From Streptomyces coacervatus (GTDB taxonomy: Bacteria > Actinomycetota > Actinomycetes > Streptomycetales > Streptomycetaceae), in contig NZ_JARHTP010000005.1 of NCBI RefSeq assembly GCF_029223485.1, positions 248,001 through 312,000 of the forward strand: a stretch of DNA of 64,000 nt, read 5' to 3'. Shown here piece after piece: positions 44,462-53,429 of the stretch (position 1 is the stretch's first letter; every line of letters starts with the position of its first letter). The notes beneath the pieces were generated by a model. The model was not told the origin of the DNA. It saw only the letters and a program-made list of their open reading frames with translations, and did not search any database. The position numbers and the translations under genes are program-made.

Positions 44462-47400
44462 GTGGAACCGCAACGGGGATGGGCACGACGGCTGGCGGCA
44501 TACGCCTGGCGCTACCGCGAGGACGTCCTCCTCGCCCTCGGCTCCTCCCTTGCCGGTATGGCCGTGATGGCGCTGGTCCCGCTGGTCACCAAGGTGATCA
44601 TCGACGACGTGATCGGCAACCACAGCCGCGGCATGGCCCCCTGGGCCGGCCTGCTGCTCGGCGCCGCCGTCGTCGTCTACGTCCTCACCTACATACGCCG
44701 CTACTACGGCGGCCGTCTCGCCCTCGACGTCCAGCACGATCTGCGGACCGAGATGTTCGAGACGATCACCCGGCTCGACGGCCGCCGCCAGGACGAGCTC
44801 TCCACCGGCCAGGTGGTCGGCCGCGCGACCAGCGACCTGCAGCTCATCCAGGGCCTGCTCTTCATGCTCCCGATGACCATCGGGAACGTCCTGCTCTTCG
44901 TGATCTCGCTCGTGATCATGGCCTGGCTGTCGCTCCCGCTGACGCTGGTCGCCCTCGCCGTGGCCCCCGCGCTCGCCTATATCGCCAAGCGCAGCCGCTC
45001 CAAGCTCCACCCCGCCACCTGGTACGCCCAGGCCCAGGCCGCCGCCGTCGCGGGCGTGGTCGACGGAGCCGTCAGCGGCGTACGCGTGGTGAAGGGCTTC
45101 GGGCAGGAGGACCAGGAGACGGGCAAGCTGCGCGAGGTGGGCCGCCGCCTGTTCGCGGGCCGGCTCCGCACGATCCGGCTGAACAGCACCTACACGCCCG
45201 CCCTCCAGGCCGTCCCCGCCCTGGGCCAGGTCGCCATGCTCGCGCTCGGTGGCTGGCTGGCGGTCCGCGGGCACATCACCCTCGGCACGTTCGTCGCCTT
45301 CTCCACGTATCTCGCCCAGCTGGTCGGCCCGGTCCGGATGCTCGCCATGGTCCTCACGGTGGGGCAGCAGGCGCGGGCCGGTACCGAGCGCGTCCTGGAG
45401 CTCATCGACACCGAGCCGTCCATGACGGACGGGACGAAGGAACTTCCCGCCGACGCGCCCGCCACCGTCGAGTTCGACGACGTCTCCTTCGGCTATGACC
45501 ACGAGCGCCCGGTCCTGGACGGCCTCAGCTTCGAGATCCGCCCCGGCGAGACCCTGGCCGTCGTCGGCTCCTCCGGCTCCGGCAAGTCGACCGTCTCCCT
45601 CCTCCTCCCGCGCTTCTACGACGTCACCCACGGCGCCGTCCTCATCGGCGGCCACGACGTCCGCGAGCTCACCCTCGACTCGCTGCGCGCCGCGATCGGG
45701 CTGGTCCCCGAGGACTCCTTCCTCTTCTCGGACACGGTCCGCAGCAACATCGCCTACGGCCGTCCCGACGCGACCGAGGAGGAGATCCGCAAGGCCGCCC
45801 GCGCCGCCCAGGCGGACCGTTTCATCACAGAGCTCCCCGACGGCTACGACACCAAGGTCGGCGAGCACGGCCTCACCCTCTCCGGCGGTCAGCGCCAGCG
45901 CGTCGCCCTCGCCCGCGCGATCCTCACCGACCCGCGTCTCCTCGTCCTCGACGACGCCACCTCCGCCGTGGACGCGCGCGTGGAGCACGAGATCCACGAG
46001 GCGCTGAAGCAGGTCATGCAGGGCCGCACCACGCTCCTCATCGCCCACCGCCGCTCCACCCTCAACCTCGCCGACCGCATAGCCGTCCTCGACGCCGGCC
46101 GTCTCGCCGACATCGGCACCCACGAGGAGCTGCAGGAACGATCCGCCCTCTACCGCCGTCTCCTCACCGACCCCGACGAGCTCGGCGGCGTCTCCCCCGG
46201 CCACACCCGGCCCGCCGTACCGGCCGAGGACACCTCCGCACGAGACTCCGTACAGGACTCCATACGGGACGAGCTGGACGCCGACTTCGACGCCGGGCGC
46301 GGGCTGACGCCCCGCCTGTGGACCGGCGACCGCGAGCCCAAGGACACCGCGCTGGCGGGGACGCCGGCCACCCCCGAACTCCTCGCCGAGGTCGACGCGC
46401 TGCCCCCGGCGACCGACACCCCGGACATCGACGAGGCGCGGGCGGTGCGGCCGGAGGAGTCGTACGGCCTGAAGCGGCTGCTGCGTGGCTTCGGGCTCCC
46501 GCTGCTGGTCAGCCTGGCCCTCGTCGCCGTGGACGCGGGCATGAGCCTGCTGCTGCCGATCATGATCCGGCACGGCATCGACCAGGGCGTCACCAAGCTC
46601 GCCGTCGGTGCGGTCTGGTCGGCCTCGCTGCTGGCGCTGTTCGCCGTGCTGGTGCAGTGGGCGGCGCAGCGGGGCGAGACACGGGTGACCGGGCGCACGG
46701 GGGAAAGGGTCCTGTACTCGCTCCGGCTGAAGATCTTCGCCCAGCTCCAGCGGCTCGGACTCGACTACTACGAGCGGGAGTTGACCGGCCGGATCATGAC
46801 GAGGATGACGACCGACGTCGACGCCCTCTCCACCTTCCTGCAGACGGGTCTCGTCACCGCCTTCGTCTCCGTCGTCACCTTCTTCGGCATCATGGTCGCC
46901 CTGCTGGTGATCGACATCCAGCTGGCGCTCGTCGTCTTCGCGACCCTGCCGCCGCTGATCGTCGCCACGTTCTTCTTCCGGCGGGCCAGCGTGAAGGCGT
47001 ACGAACTGGCGCGTGAGCGTGTGTCGTCGGTGAACGCCGATCTCCAGGAGTCCGTCTCCGGGCTGCGGATCGTGCAGGCCTTCCGGCGCGAGGGCGACGG
47101 GGGCCGGCGGTTCGCCGAGCGCAGCGACAGCTACCGGCAGGCCCGTATCCGGGGGCAGTGGCTGATCTCCATCTACTTCCCCTTCGTGCAGCTCCTGTCG
47201 TCCGTCGCCGCCGCTGCCGTACTGATCGCGGGCGCGGGACGCGTCGACGACGCCACGCTCACGACCGGCGCACTGGTCGCCTACCTCCTCTACATCGACC
47301 TGTTCTTCGCCCCGGTCCAGCAGCTCTCCCAGGTCTTCGACGGCTACCAGCAGGCCACCGTCTCCCTGGGCCGCATCCAGGAACTCCTCCAGGAGCCGAC

Positions 47401-48190
47401 CTCCACCAAGTCCGCCGACGAACCCCTCGAAGTCCTCTCCCTGCGCGGCGAGGTCGCCTTCGAGGACGTGCACTTCGCGTACGGCGAGGGCGAAGAGGCG
47501 CTCGGCGGCATCGAGTTGAGCATCCCGGCCGGACAGACGGTCGCGTTCGTCGGCGAGACCGGCGCCGGCAAGTCGACCCTCGTCAAGCTCGTGGCGCGCT
47601 TCTACGACCCCACGGGCGGCCGGGTCACGGTCGACGGCCAGGACCTGCGCACCCTCGACATCACCTCCTACCGGCACCGTCTCGGCGTCGTCCCGCAGGA
47701 GGCGTACCTCTTCCAGGGCACCGTCCGCGACGCCATCGCCTACGGCCGCCCGGACGCCACCGACGCCGAGGTCGAGGCGGCGGCCCGTGCCGTCGGCGCG
47801 CACGAGATGATCGCCACGCTCGACGGCGGCTATCTGCACGAGGTCGCCGAACGCGGCCGCAACCTCTCGGCCGGCCAGCGCCAGCTGATCGCCCTGGCCC
47901 GCGCGGAACTCGTCGACCCCGACGTCCTCCTCCTCGACGAGGCCACGGCCGCCCTGGACCTGGCCACCGAGGCCCAGGTCAACCAGGCGACCGACCGCCT
48001 GGCGGGCCGCCGTACGACCCTGGTGGTCGCCCACCGCCTGACCACCGCCGCCCGCGCGGACCGGGTCGTGGTGATGGATCACGGGCGGGTGGTGGAGGAC
48101 GGCACGCACGAGGAGCTGCTGCAATTGGGCGGCACATACGCCGGGTTGTGGCGGACGTTCGTGGGGGCCGACGCGCCTGTGGTGGCCTGA
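44462..48190 (+). CDS. Fused ABC exporter (TMD-NBD-TMD-NBD)
   Basis: A 1242-residue exporter with two type IV ABC half-transporters in one chain. NBD1: Walker A GSSGSGKST (369-377), signature LSGGQ (473-477), Walker B ending Asp497-Asp498. NBD2: Walker A at 1031-1039, signature LSAGQ (1135-1139), Walker B Asp1159-Glu1160. NBD1 lacks the catalytic Glu and NBD2 has the altered signature, which is exactly the degenerate-site pattern of heterodimeric exporters. Overall layout recalls mycobacterial Rv0194, a multidrug exporter. GGAGG precedes the GTG start. An Asp/Glu-rich linker (about 570-660) joins the halves. Confidence 0.93.
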   Translation: MEPQRGWARRLAAYAWRYREDVLLALGSSLAGMAVMALVPLVTKVIIDDVIGNHSRGMAPWAGLLLGAAVVVYVLTYIRRYYGGRLALDVQHDLRTEMFETITRLDGRRQDELSTGQVVGRATSDLQLIQGLLFMLPMTIGNVLLFVISLVIMAWLSLPLTLVALAVAPALAYIAKRSRSKLHPATWYAQAQAAAVAGVVDGAVSGVRVVKGFGQEDQETGKLREVGRRLFAGRLRTIRLNSTYTPALQAVPALGQVAMLALGGWLAVRGHITLGTFVAFSTYLAQLVGPVRMLAMVLTVGQQARAGTERVLELIDTEPSMTDGTKELPADAPATVEFDDVSFGYDHERPVLDGLSFEIRPGETLAVVGSSGSGKSTVSLLLPRFYDVTHGAVLIGGHDVRELTLDSLRAAIGLVPEDSFLFSDTVRSNIAYGRPDATEEEIRKAARAAQADRFITELPDGYDTKVGEHGLTLSGGQRQRVALARAILTDPRLLVLDDATSAVDARVEHEIHEALKQVMQGRTTLLIAHRRSTLNLADRIAVLDAGRLADIGTHEELQERSALYRRLLTDPDELGGVSPGHTRPAVPAEDTSARDSVQDSIRDELDADFDAGRGLTPRLWTGDREPKDTALAGTPATPELLAEVDALPPATDTPDIDEARAVRPEESYGLKRLLRGFGLPLLVSLALVAVDAGMSLLLPIMIRHGIDQGVTKLAVGAVWSASLLALFAVLVQWAAQRGETRVTGRTGERVLYSLRLKIFAQLQRLGLDYYERELTGRIMTRMTTDVDALSTFLQTGLVTAFVSVVTFFGIMVALLVIDIQLALVVFATLPPLIVATFFFRRASVKAYELARERVSSVNADLQESVSGLRIVQAFRREGDGGRRFAERSDSYRQARIRGQWLISIYFPFVQLLSSVAAAAVLIAGAGRVDDATLTTGALVAYLLYIDLFFAPVQQLSQVFDGYQQATVSLGRIQELLQEPTSTKSADEPLEVLSLRGEVAFEDVHFAYGEGEEALGGIELSIPAGQTVAFVGETGAGKSTLVKLVARFYDPTGGRVTVDGQDLRTLDITSYRHRLGVVPQEAYLFQGTVRDAIAYGRPDATDAEVEAAARAVGAHEMIATLDGGYLHEVAERGRNLSAGQRQLIALARAELVDPDVLLLDEATAALDLATEAQVNQATDRLAGRRTTLVVAHRLTTAARADRVVVMDHGRVVEDGTHEELLQLGGTYAGLWRTFVGADAPVVA

Positions 48191-48344
48191 CCGGCGGTCG
48201 CACCGCTCGGCCTTGGCGGGCCTCCCGGGCAAGGAGCCGGTGGGTGGGTCCTGCTGACGGTCGCTGACGACCGTGCAACCATCCGACATACGTCGTGCGT
48301 CCGTACACCCGTACGCTCTTCGCCGGGGTACGGGAGGGATGACA

Positions 48345-48740
48345 GTGGACAGTGGTGCGATACGGCGGCGGCTCGGGGTGCTCCTGACTGTGCTGACCGC
48401 TTCCGGGCTGCTCGCGGTCGCGGCCGCGGGGGAGGCGCAGGCCGCCGACCCCTCGTCCTGCACGGGCCGCAAGATCAGGACGTTCTCCTTCTCCACCGGT
48501 TCCGTGAAGCTCTACAAGAGCGGCAGCTACCTCTGCGCCGTCACCGTCCCCAGGGGCGGTAGCGGCAAGCGCCCGATGATGGTCAGCCTGCAGGCGCGCG
48601 GCTTCGAGCCCGTCGTCGACAAGGGTCAGTTCACGCAGCACGCCGGACCGGTGCGCTCGTACGTCGGACACCGCACGGTGTGGATCAAGGGCTCGGTGGG
48701 CGAGGGGTCCTACGACTCCGGTGGCTGGAAGCGGTACTGA
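48345..48740 (+). CDS. Small secreted protein, unknown function
   Basis: A 131-residue product with a signal peptide (IRRRLGVLLTVLTASGLLAVAAAGEAQA) and a mature part of about 100 residues with two Cys (one at SSCTGRK, one at SYLCAVT) that could form a disulfide. The GTG at 48345 is preferred because GGGAGGG sits six bases before it. Family not recognised. Confidence 0.75.
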   Translation: MDSGAIRRRLGVLLTVLTASGLLAVAAAGEAQAADPSSCTGRKIRTFSFSTGSVKLYKSGSYLCAVTVPRGGSGKRPMMVSLQARGFEPVVDKGQFTQHAGPVRSYVGHRTVWIKGSVGEGSYDSGGWKRY

Positions 48741-48819
48741 AGTTCCCCATATCCCCTGGTGTGAACGGGAGTTGCTCCGATAGCTTCCGCTCGCACATCT
48801 GACTCACAGGGGAGGGTGC

Positions 48820-50253
48820 ATGCGCAAGGCGCTCAGATGGCTGCTGGCGCTCACGGTGCTCATAGGCACATTGAGCACGGCCGGGGCGGCCACCGCCGCC
48901 GAGCCGGAGGCCAATGGCACGGAGAAGGCTGCTACCGACATCAAGGATCAGCTGCTCTCCATACCGGGGATGAGCCTGATCGAGGAGAAGCCGTACACCG
49001 GCTACCGCTTCTTCGTCCTCAACTACACCCAGCCGGTCGATCACAGGGATCCGTCCAAGGGCACGTTCCAGCAGCGAATAACCGTGCTGCACAAGGACGT
49101 TTCGCGCCCGACGGTCTTCTACACCGGCGGCTACAACGTCTCCACCACGCCCAGCCGCCGCGAGCCGACCCAGATCGTGGACGGCAACCAGGTCTCCATG
49201 GAGTACCGCTTCTTCACGCCCTCCCGGCCCGCTCCGGCCGACTGGAGCAAACTGGACATCTGGCAGGCGGCCAGTGACCAGCACCGTATCTTCAAGGCGC
49301 TGAAGAAGATCTACACCGAGAACTGGATCTCCACCGGCGGTTCGAAGGGCGGCATGACCGCCACCTACTACAAGCGCTTCTACCCGCGCGACATGGACGG
49401 CGTCGTCGCGTACGTCGCCCCGAACGACGTCGTCAACGACGAGGACTCCGCCTACGACCGCTTCTTCACGCAGGTCGGCACCAAGGAGTGCCGCGACCGG
49501 CTGGACGCCGTACAGCGCGAGGCGCTGGTGCGCCGGGAGCCGCTGGAGAAGAAGTACGCGGCCTACGCGGCGGACAACGGCTACACCTTCCACACCCTCG
49601 GCAGCCTGGACCGGGCGTACGAGGCCGTCGTCCTCGACTACGTCTGGGGCTTCTGGCAGTACAGCCTGGTGCGGGACTGCGACACCATCCCGGCGGACGC
49701 GAAGACCGCGACCGACCAGGCGATCTGGGACTCCGTGGACACCATCTCCGGCTTCTCCTTCTACACGGACCAGGGCCTGGAGCCGTACACGCCGTACTAC
49801 TACCAGGCGGGCACGCAGCTGGGCGCGCCGGACATCAACTTCCCGTACATCGAGAAGAAGTACATCCGGTACGGCTACGAGACGCCGCGGAACCTGGTCC
49901 CGCGCGACATCCCGATGAAGTTCCAGCCGTACGCGATGCGGGACGTCGACTCCTGGGTGCGGCACCACGCCCACCACATGCTCTTCGTCTACGGCCAGAA
50001 CGACCCGTGGGGCGCGGAGCGCTTCCGCGTCGGCAAGGGTGCGAAGGACTCCTACGTCTTCACGGCACCGGGGCTGAACCACGGCGCCAACGTCGCCGGT
50101 CTGGTCGCGGACCAGAAGGCGCTGGCCACCGCCCGCATCCTGGACTGGGCCGGTGTCCCCGCCCCTTCCACGGCGCAGGCGAAGCCGCTGGCCCCCTTCG
50201 ACCGGAAGCTGGACGTGCCGGACGTGGAGCGCGAGCCGGCGCTGCGACCATAA
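48820..50253 (+). CDS. Secreted S37-family (PS-10) aminopeptidase
   Basis: A 477-residue exported serine peptidase of the Streptomyces S37 family, related to secreted tripeptidyl and prolyl aminopeptidases. Signal peptide MRKALRWLLALTVLIGTLST ends near AATAAEPEA. The alpha/beta-hydrolase core shows the nucleophile in STGGSKGGMTATYY, with later HHMLFVYGQNDPWG (acid) and APGLNHGANVAGL (His). It digests extracellular peptides in the growth medium. Confidence 0.88.
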   Translation: MRKALRWLLALTVLIGTLSTAGAATAAEPEANGTEKAATDIKDQLLSIPGMSLIEEKPYTGYRFFVLNYTQPVDHRDPSKGTFQQRITVLHKDVSRPTVFYTGGYNVSTTPSRREPTQIVDGNQVSMEYRFFTPSRPAPADWSKLDIWQAASDQHRIFKALKKIYTENWISTGGSKGGMTATYYKRFYPRDMDGVVAYVAPNDVVNDEDSAYDRFFTQVGTKECRDRLDAVQREALVRREPLEKKYAAYAADNGYTFHTLGSLDRAYEAVVLDYVWGFWQYSLVRDCDTIPADAKTATDQAIWDSVDTISGFSFYTDQGLEPYTPYYYQAGTQLGAPDINFPYIEKKYIRYGYETPRNLVPRDIPMKFQPYAMRDVDSWVRHHAHHMLFVYGQNDPWGAERFRVGKGAKDSYVFTAPGLNHGANVAGLVADQKALATARILDWAGVPAPSTAQAKPLAPFDRKLDVPDVEREPALRP

Positions 50254-50294
50254 GACCGTAGGGCCCCAACTCTCCTGCTGCGCCCGGCAGTCGT

Positions 50295-50930
50295 TCACAC
50301 CCGCCGGGCGCAGCCCACCGGCTGCGCGCCGTTCAGCTGCACATACAGCGCGGTCGTCGCAGGGCACTGGGCGCGCTTGGCGACCGCCTTCACCACCTCG
50401 TACTGCGGTTTCTCCTTGCCGCTGCCGTCGCATGCCGTCTCGCGGACCTGCCCGCTGCCGGAGCCGTAGACGCAGTCGCCGACGATGGTGCGGGGGCCGC
50501 CCCCGCCGCCCGGGTCGCCGGGGTGCGGCGGCTCCAGATTGCGCATACAGGCGTAGCCCTGCGGGACCGAGCCGTCGCCGTCCTCGTCGGAGGACGGGCT
50601 CTGCCGGCTGATGTGCAGGACGAAGTCCGTGGTCGCCGGGCACAGCGGACCGTCGCCCACCTTGCCGTCGTAACGCGCCACGACCCGGGCCGCCGCCCGC
50701 TCGCTGGTGCACGGCACCTCGGTGAAGCTCGTCGAGCCGAACGAACTGCACTCGTCGACGGCGAGGAACACCGCCCCGTAGCCCGAGGGCTGGGTCGTGG
50801 TCGCTTTCGGCGTCGCGCCGGGCCGGTCGCCCTTGTCCGCCCCTGACTTCAGTACCTGGCAACCGGTCAGCAGGGCAGCGACCAGTACCAGCAGTGCGCA
50901 GACCACCCCCACGGAACTTCTCTCACGCAT
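50295..50930 (-). CDS. Lipoprotein, unknown function
   Basis: A 211-residue product with a lipobox ALLTGC (Cys24) and a mature domain with seven or more Cys residues (DECSSFG, EVPCTSE, PLCPATTDF, GYACMRN, GDCVYG, TACDGSG, AQCPATT, VGCARR), presumably disulfide bonded. The two halves each contain a CPATT motif, which suggests an internal duplication. It is convergent with the peptidase gene, with 41 bases between stops. Function unknown. Confidence 0.8.
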   Translation of the reverse strand: MRERSSVGVVCALLVLVAALLTGCQVLKSGADKGDRPGATPKATTTQPSGYGAVFLAVDECSSFGSTSFTEVPCTSERAAARVVARYDGKVGDGPLCPATTDFVLHISRQSPSSDEDGDGSVPQGYACMRNLEPPHPGDPGGGGGPRTIVGDCVYGSGSGQVRETACDGSGKEKPQYEVVKAVAKRAQCPATTALYVQLNGAQPVGCARRV

Positions 50931-51120
50931 CGCGATCCCCCCGGGCACCTCCCCAGGTGACCCGCACCCAGCGTGACCCGCCGCAGCGGGCGCACGCCAG
51001 ACGCGCGGGAGGCTTTGGGCCAGTTTGGGGTCGCACGCCGGGTGCGTGACGTATGCGCCCTACGCCCGGTGAAGCGGGTGCTGCACACACCGGGTTCTAG
51101 TACGACGGTTCGTACAGGAG

Positions 51121-52917
51121 TCAGTACGACAGCCCGTACCCGATGGGATACAGCACCGTCGCCGGATCGTCCGCCCGCTGCACCGGCACCGGCAGCCTCC
51201 CGCGCGGTGCCGCCCTGCCCGCGATCACCCGCGCGGCCGCCCGCAGCTCCACGTCGGTCCATGAGTACGACGCCAAGTGGGCGGAGGTGGAGGGGAGTTG
51301 GGCCACATCGTAGGGATTGCGGATCGCGATCGCCACGACCGGCCGCCCGGTCGCCGCCAGCTGCTCGACCAGCGTCCGCTGCGAGCTGCTAGCGCTGACG
51401 TTGTAGGTGCCCACGACCACCGCGTCCGCGTCCTGCGCCGCCGCGACGGCCGTGGCGATGGTGGCCGCGGAGGGTGCCGTGCCCGTGGAGAGGGCGGTGG
51501 CGGTGAAGCCCAGTTCGGTGAGGGCGGTCGCGAGGACGCCGGTGGGCGGTCCCGTCGTACCGGACGGGGAGGCCGGGTCGGCGCCGACGACCAGGACCTT
51601 CCGGTAGGCGCGCCGGGACAGTGGCAGCAGGCCCGCCTTGTTGACCAGCAGCGTCGTCGTGCGCTCGGCGATGCGGTCGGCGGTCGCGAGGTGTGCGTCC
51701 GTGCCCACCGTGCGGTCGACGCCGCTGTGGCTGACATAGGGGTCGTCGAAGAGCCGCAGCCTGGCCTTGAGCCTGAGGATGCGCAGGATCGACTCGTCGA
51801 GGCGGGATTCGGTGAGCTCCCCGTCCTCCACGGCCTTGAGGACGGCGTTCCACGCTGTGGCGAGGTCGGGCGGGTTGAGGAGCTGGTCGACGCCGGCCTT
51901 GAGCGCGAGCACGGGGACGCGGTCGTCGCCGTACTTGGTCCGCACACCCTGCATGCCGAGCGAGTCCGTCACCACCACCCCGTCGTAGCCGAGCTCCTCG
52001 CGCAGGATGCCGGTGAGGATCGGGTGGGAGAGGGTGGCCGGGTCGCCGGAGTCGTCGAGGGCCGGGAACTGGATGTGCGCGGTCATGATCGAGTCGATGC
52101 CGGCCCTGATCGCCGCCCGGAAGGGGACGGCGTCCAGCTTCTCCCACAGCTCCCTGCTGTGGGTGATGACCGGGAAGCCGTAGTGACTGTCGACGGCGGT
52201 GTCGCCGTGTCCCGGGAAGTGCTTGGCGGTCGCGGCGACCGAGGACCCCTGATACCCGGCGACCTCGGCGGCGACCAGGCCGGCCACCGCGTCCGGGTCG
52301 GCGCCGAAGGAACGGACGCCGATGACCGGGTTGGCCGGGTTGATGTTCACGTCGGCGTCGGGGGAGTAGTCCTGGTTGATGCCGATCGCACGCAGTTCGG
52401 CGCCGGAGACACGGCCGAGGGTGCGGGCGTCTCGGCGGGAGCCGCCGGCGCCCATGGCCATGGCGCCCGGGAAGAGGGTGGCGGGCCTGCCGACGCGGCA
52501 GACGATGCCGTGCTCCTGGTCGGTGGTGATGAGCACGGGCAGGCCGCGGGCCTGGGTGAGGGAGGCGCGCTGGATGCCGTTCGACAGATCGGCGATCTGA
52601 TGTGGATCCCGGGTGTTGTGCGCCCAGGTGAAGTAGATGATCCCGCCCACGCGGTACTCGGCGATCAGCTCGGCGGCCGTGCGGACGCCGATCTCCTTGA
52701 GGTTGGCGTCGATGTCGGCCTGGTCGGGGTCGGTGGCGGAGTAGCCGTAGACCCGCATGACGAAGAGCTGGCCGACCTTTTCCGGCAGGGTCATACGGGA
52801 GATCAGGGAGCGGAGCTTCTTGTCGTCGGGGGTGCCGGCGTGGGCGGTGGTGGTGCCGAGTGCCAGGGCCGCGGTGGCGCCCGCGGTGGCGGCGAGGACG
52901 GTACGTCTGGAGGGCAC
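51121..52917 (-). CDS. Tat-exported GH3 beta-N-acetylglucosaminidase (NagZ-type)
   Basis: A 598-residue secreted GH3 enzyme. The twin-arginine start SRRTVLAATAGATAALALG implies Tat export. The NagZ signature is intact: KHFPGHGDTAVDSH, with the His acid/base in the loop, and the nucleophile Asp in VVTDSLGMQGV. A C-terminal GH3_C domain (about 400-590) is present. The expected product is GlcNAc from chito- or muro-oligosaccharides. The GTG at 52917 is selected because AAGGAG precedes it. An inverted repeat lies 32 bases upstream. Confidence 0.9.
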   Translation of the reverse strand: MPSRRTVLAATAGATAALALGTTTAHAGTPDDKKLRSLISRMTLPEKVGQLFVMRVYGYSATDPDQADIDANLKEIGVRTAAELIAEYRVGGIIYFTWAHNTRDPHQIADLSNGIQRASLTQARGLPVLITTDQEHGIVCRVGRPATLFPGAMAMGAGGSRRDARTLGRVSGAELRAIGINQDYSPDADVNINPANPVIGVRSFGADPDAVAGLVAAEVAGYQGSSVAATAKHFPGHGDTAVDSHYGFPVITHSRELWEKLDAVPFRAAIRAGIDSIMTAHIQFPALDDSGDPATLSHPILTGILREELGYDGVVVTDSLGMQGVRTKYGDDRVPVLALKAGVDQLLNPPDLATAWNAVLKAVEDGELTESRLDESILRILRLKARLRLFDDPYVSHSGVDRTVGTDAHLATADRIAERTTTLLVNKAGLLPLSRRAYRKVLVVGADPASPSGTTGPPTGVLATALTELGFTATALSTGTAPSAATIATAVAAAQDADAVVVGTYNVSASSSQRTLVEQLAATGRPVVAIAIRNPYDVAQLPSTSAHLASYSWTDVELRAAARVIAGRAAPRGRLPVPVQRADDPATVLYPIGYGLSY

Positions 52918-52948
52918 GTGCGCTCCTTCCGGAGGTGATCCGCTGAAG

Positions 52949-52985
52949 GAAACTTCCGTGAGGGAAGCAATATCCGGGAAGTTTC
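52949..52985. promoter_or_regulatory. Inverted repeat upstream of the GH3 gene
   Basis: GAAACTTCC (52949-52957) and GGAAGTTTC (52977-52985) are exact 9-base inverted arms with a 19-base spacer. It resembles GAAAsTTTC boxes seen before Streptomyces glycoside-hydrolase genes, but no regulator can be named. The remaining 440 bases up to 53429 show no gene. Confidence 0.5.
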
Positions 52986-53429
52986 TGCCAGTCAAGGGAG
53001 CGCGCACGGCGGGGGCTTGGGCGGGCTTGGGGCAGGCCCTGGGCGAGAGGGGCCGCCATCGGCGCTGTTGGAGGGGGGCGCGCCGATGGCGGCGTGCTGC
53101 CGGCCGCAGTACGGCGGAGAGGGTAAGTCAGCGATCGCAGCCAGCAGCGAGGGCCGACACCGCACAGCGGAGACTCATCCGGCAGCTTGCGGGTTGGACG
53201 AACCGTATTCGGGGCGGGTTCCCGCGTTCCCCGCGATTCCCGGAAGTCGGTGCCCGAGGGTTGAAAGGGGCGGGTGTGCCGCGATGGCCGGTCACTGCTC
53301 CTGCAGAGTGCGTACGGTCTCTGCGATCTCCGGACGACGGGCGGCTCCTTTGCGCCACGGGGTGACGGGAAGTGGTCCATCCCGTGGACGTCCCGGCGCC
53401 GGAGGCGGCTGTCGTCCGATCATGACGGC

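Noticed and set aside
44444..48496. 1350-codon minus-strand frame opposite the ABC exporter
   Set aside because: No recognisable domain; it mirrors the third-position bias of the exporter on the plus strand.
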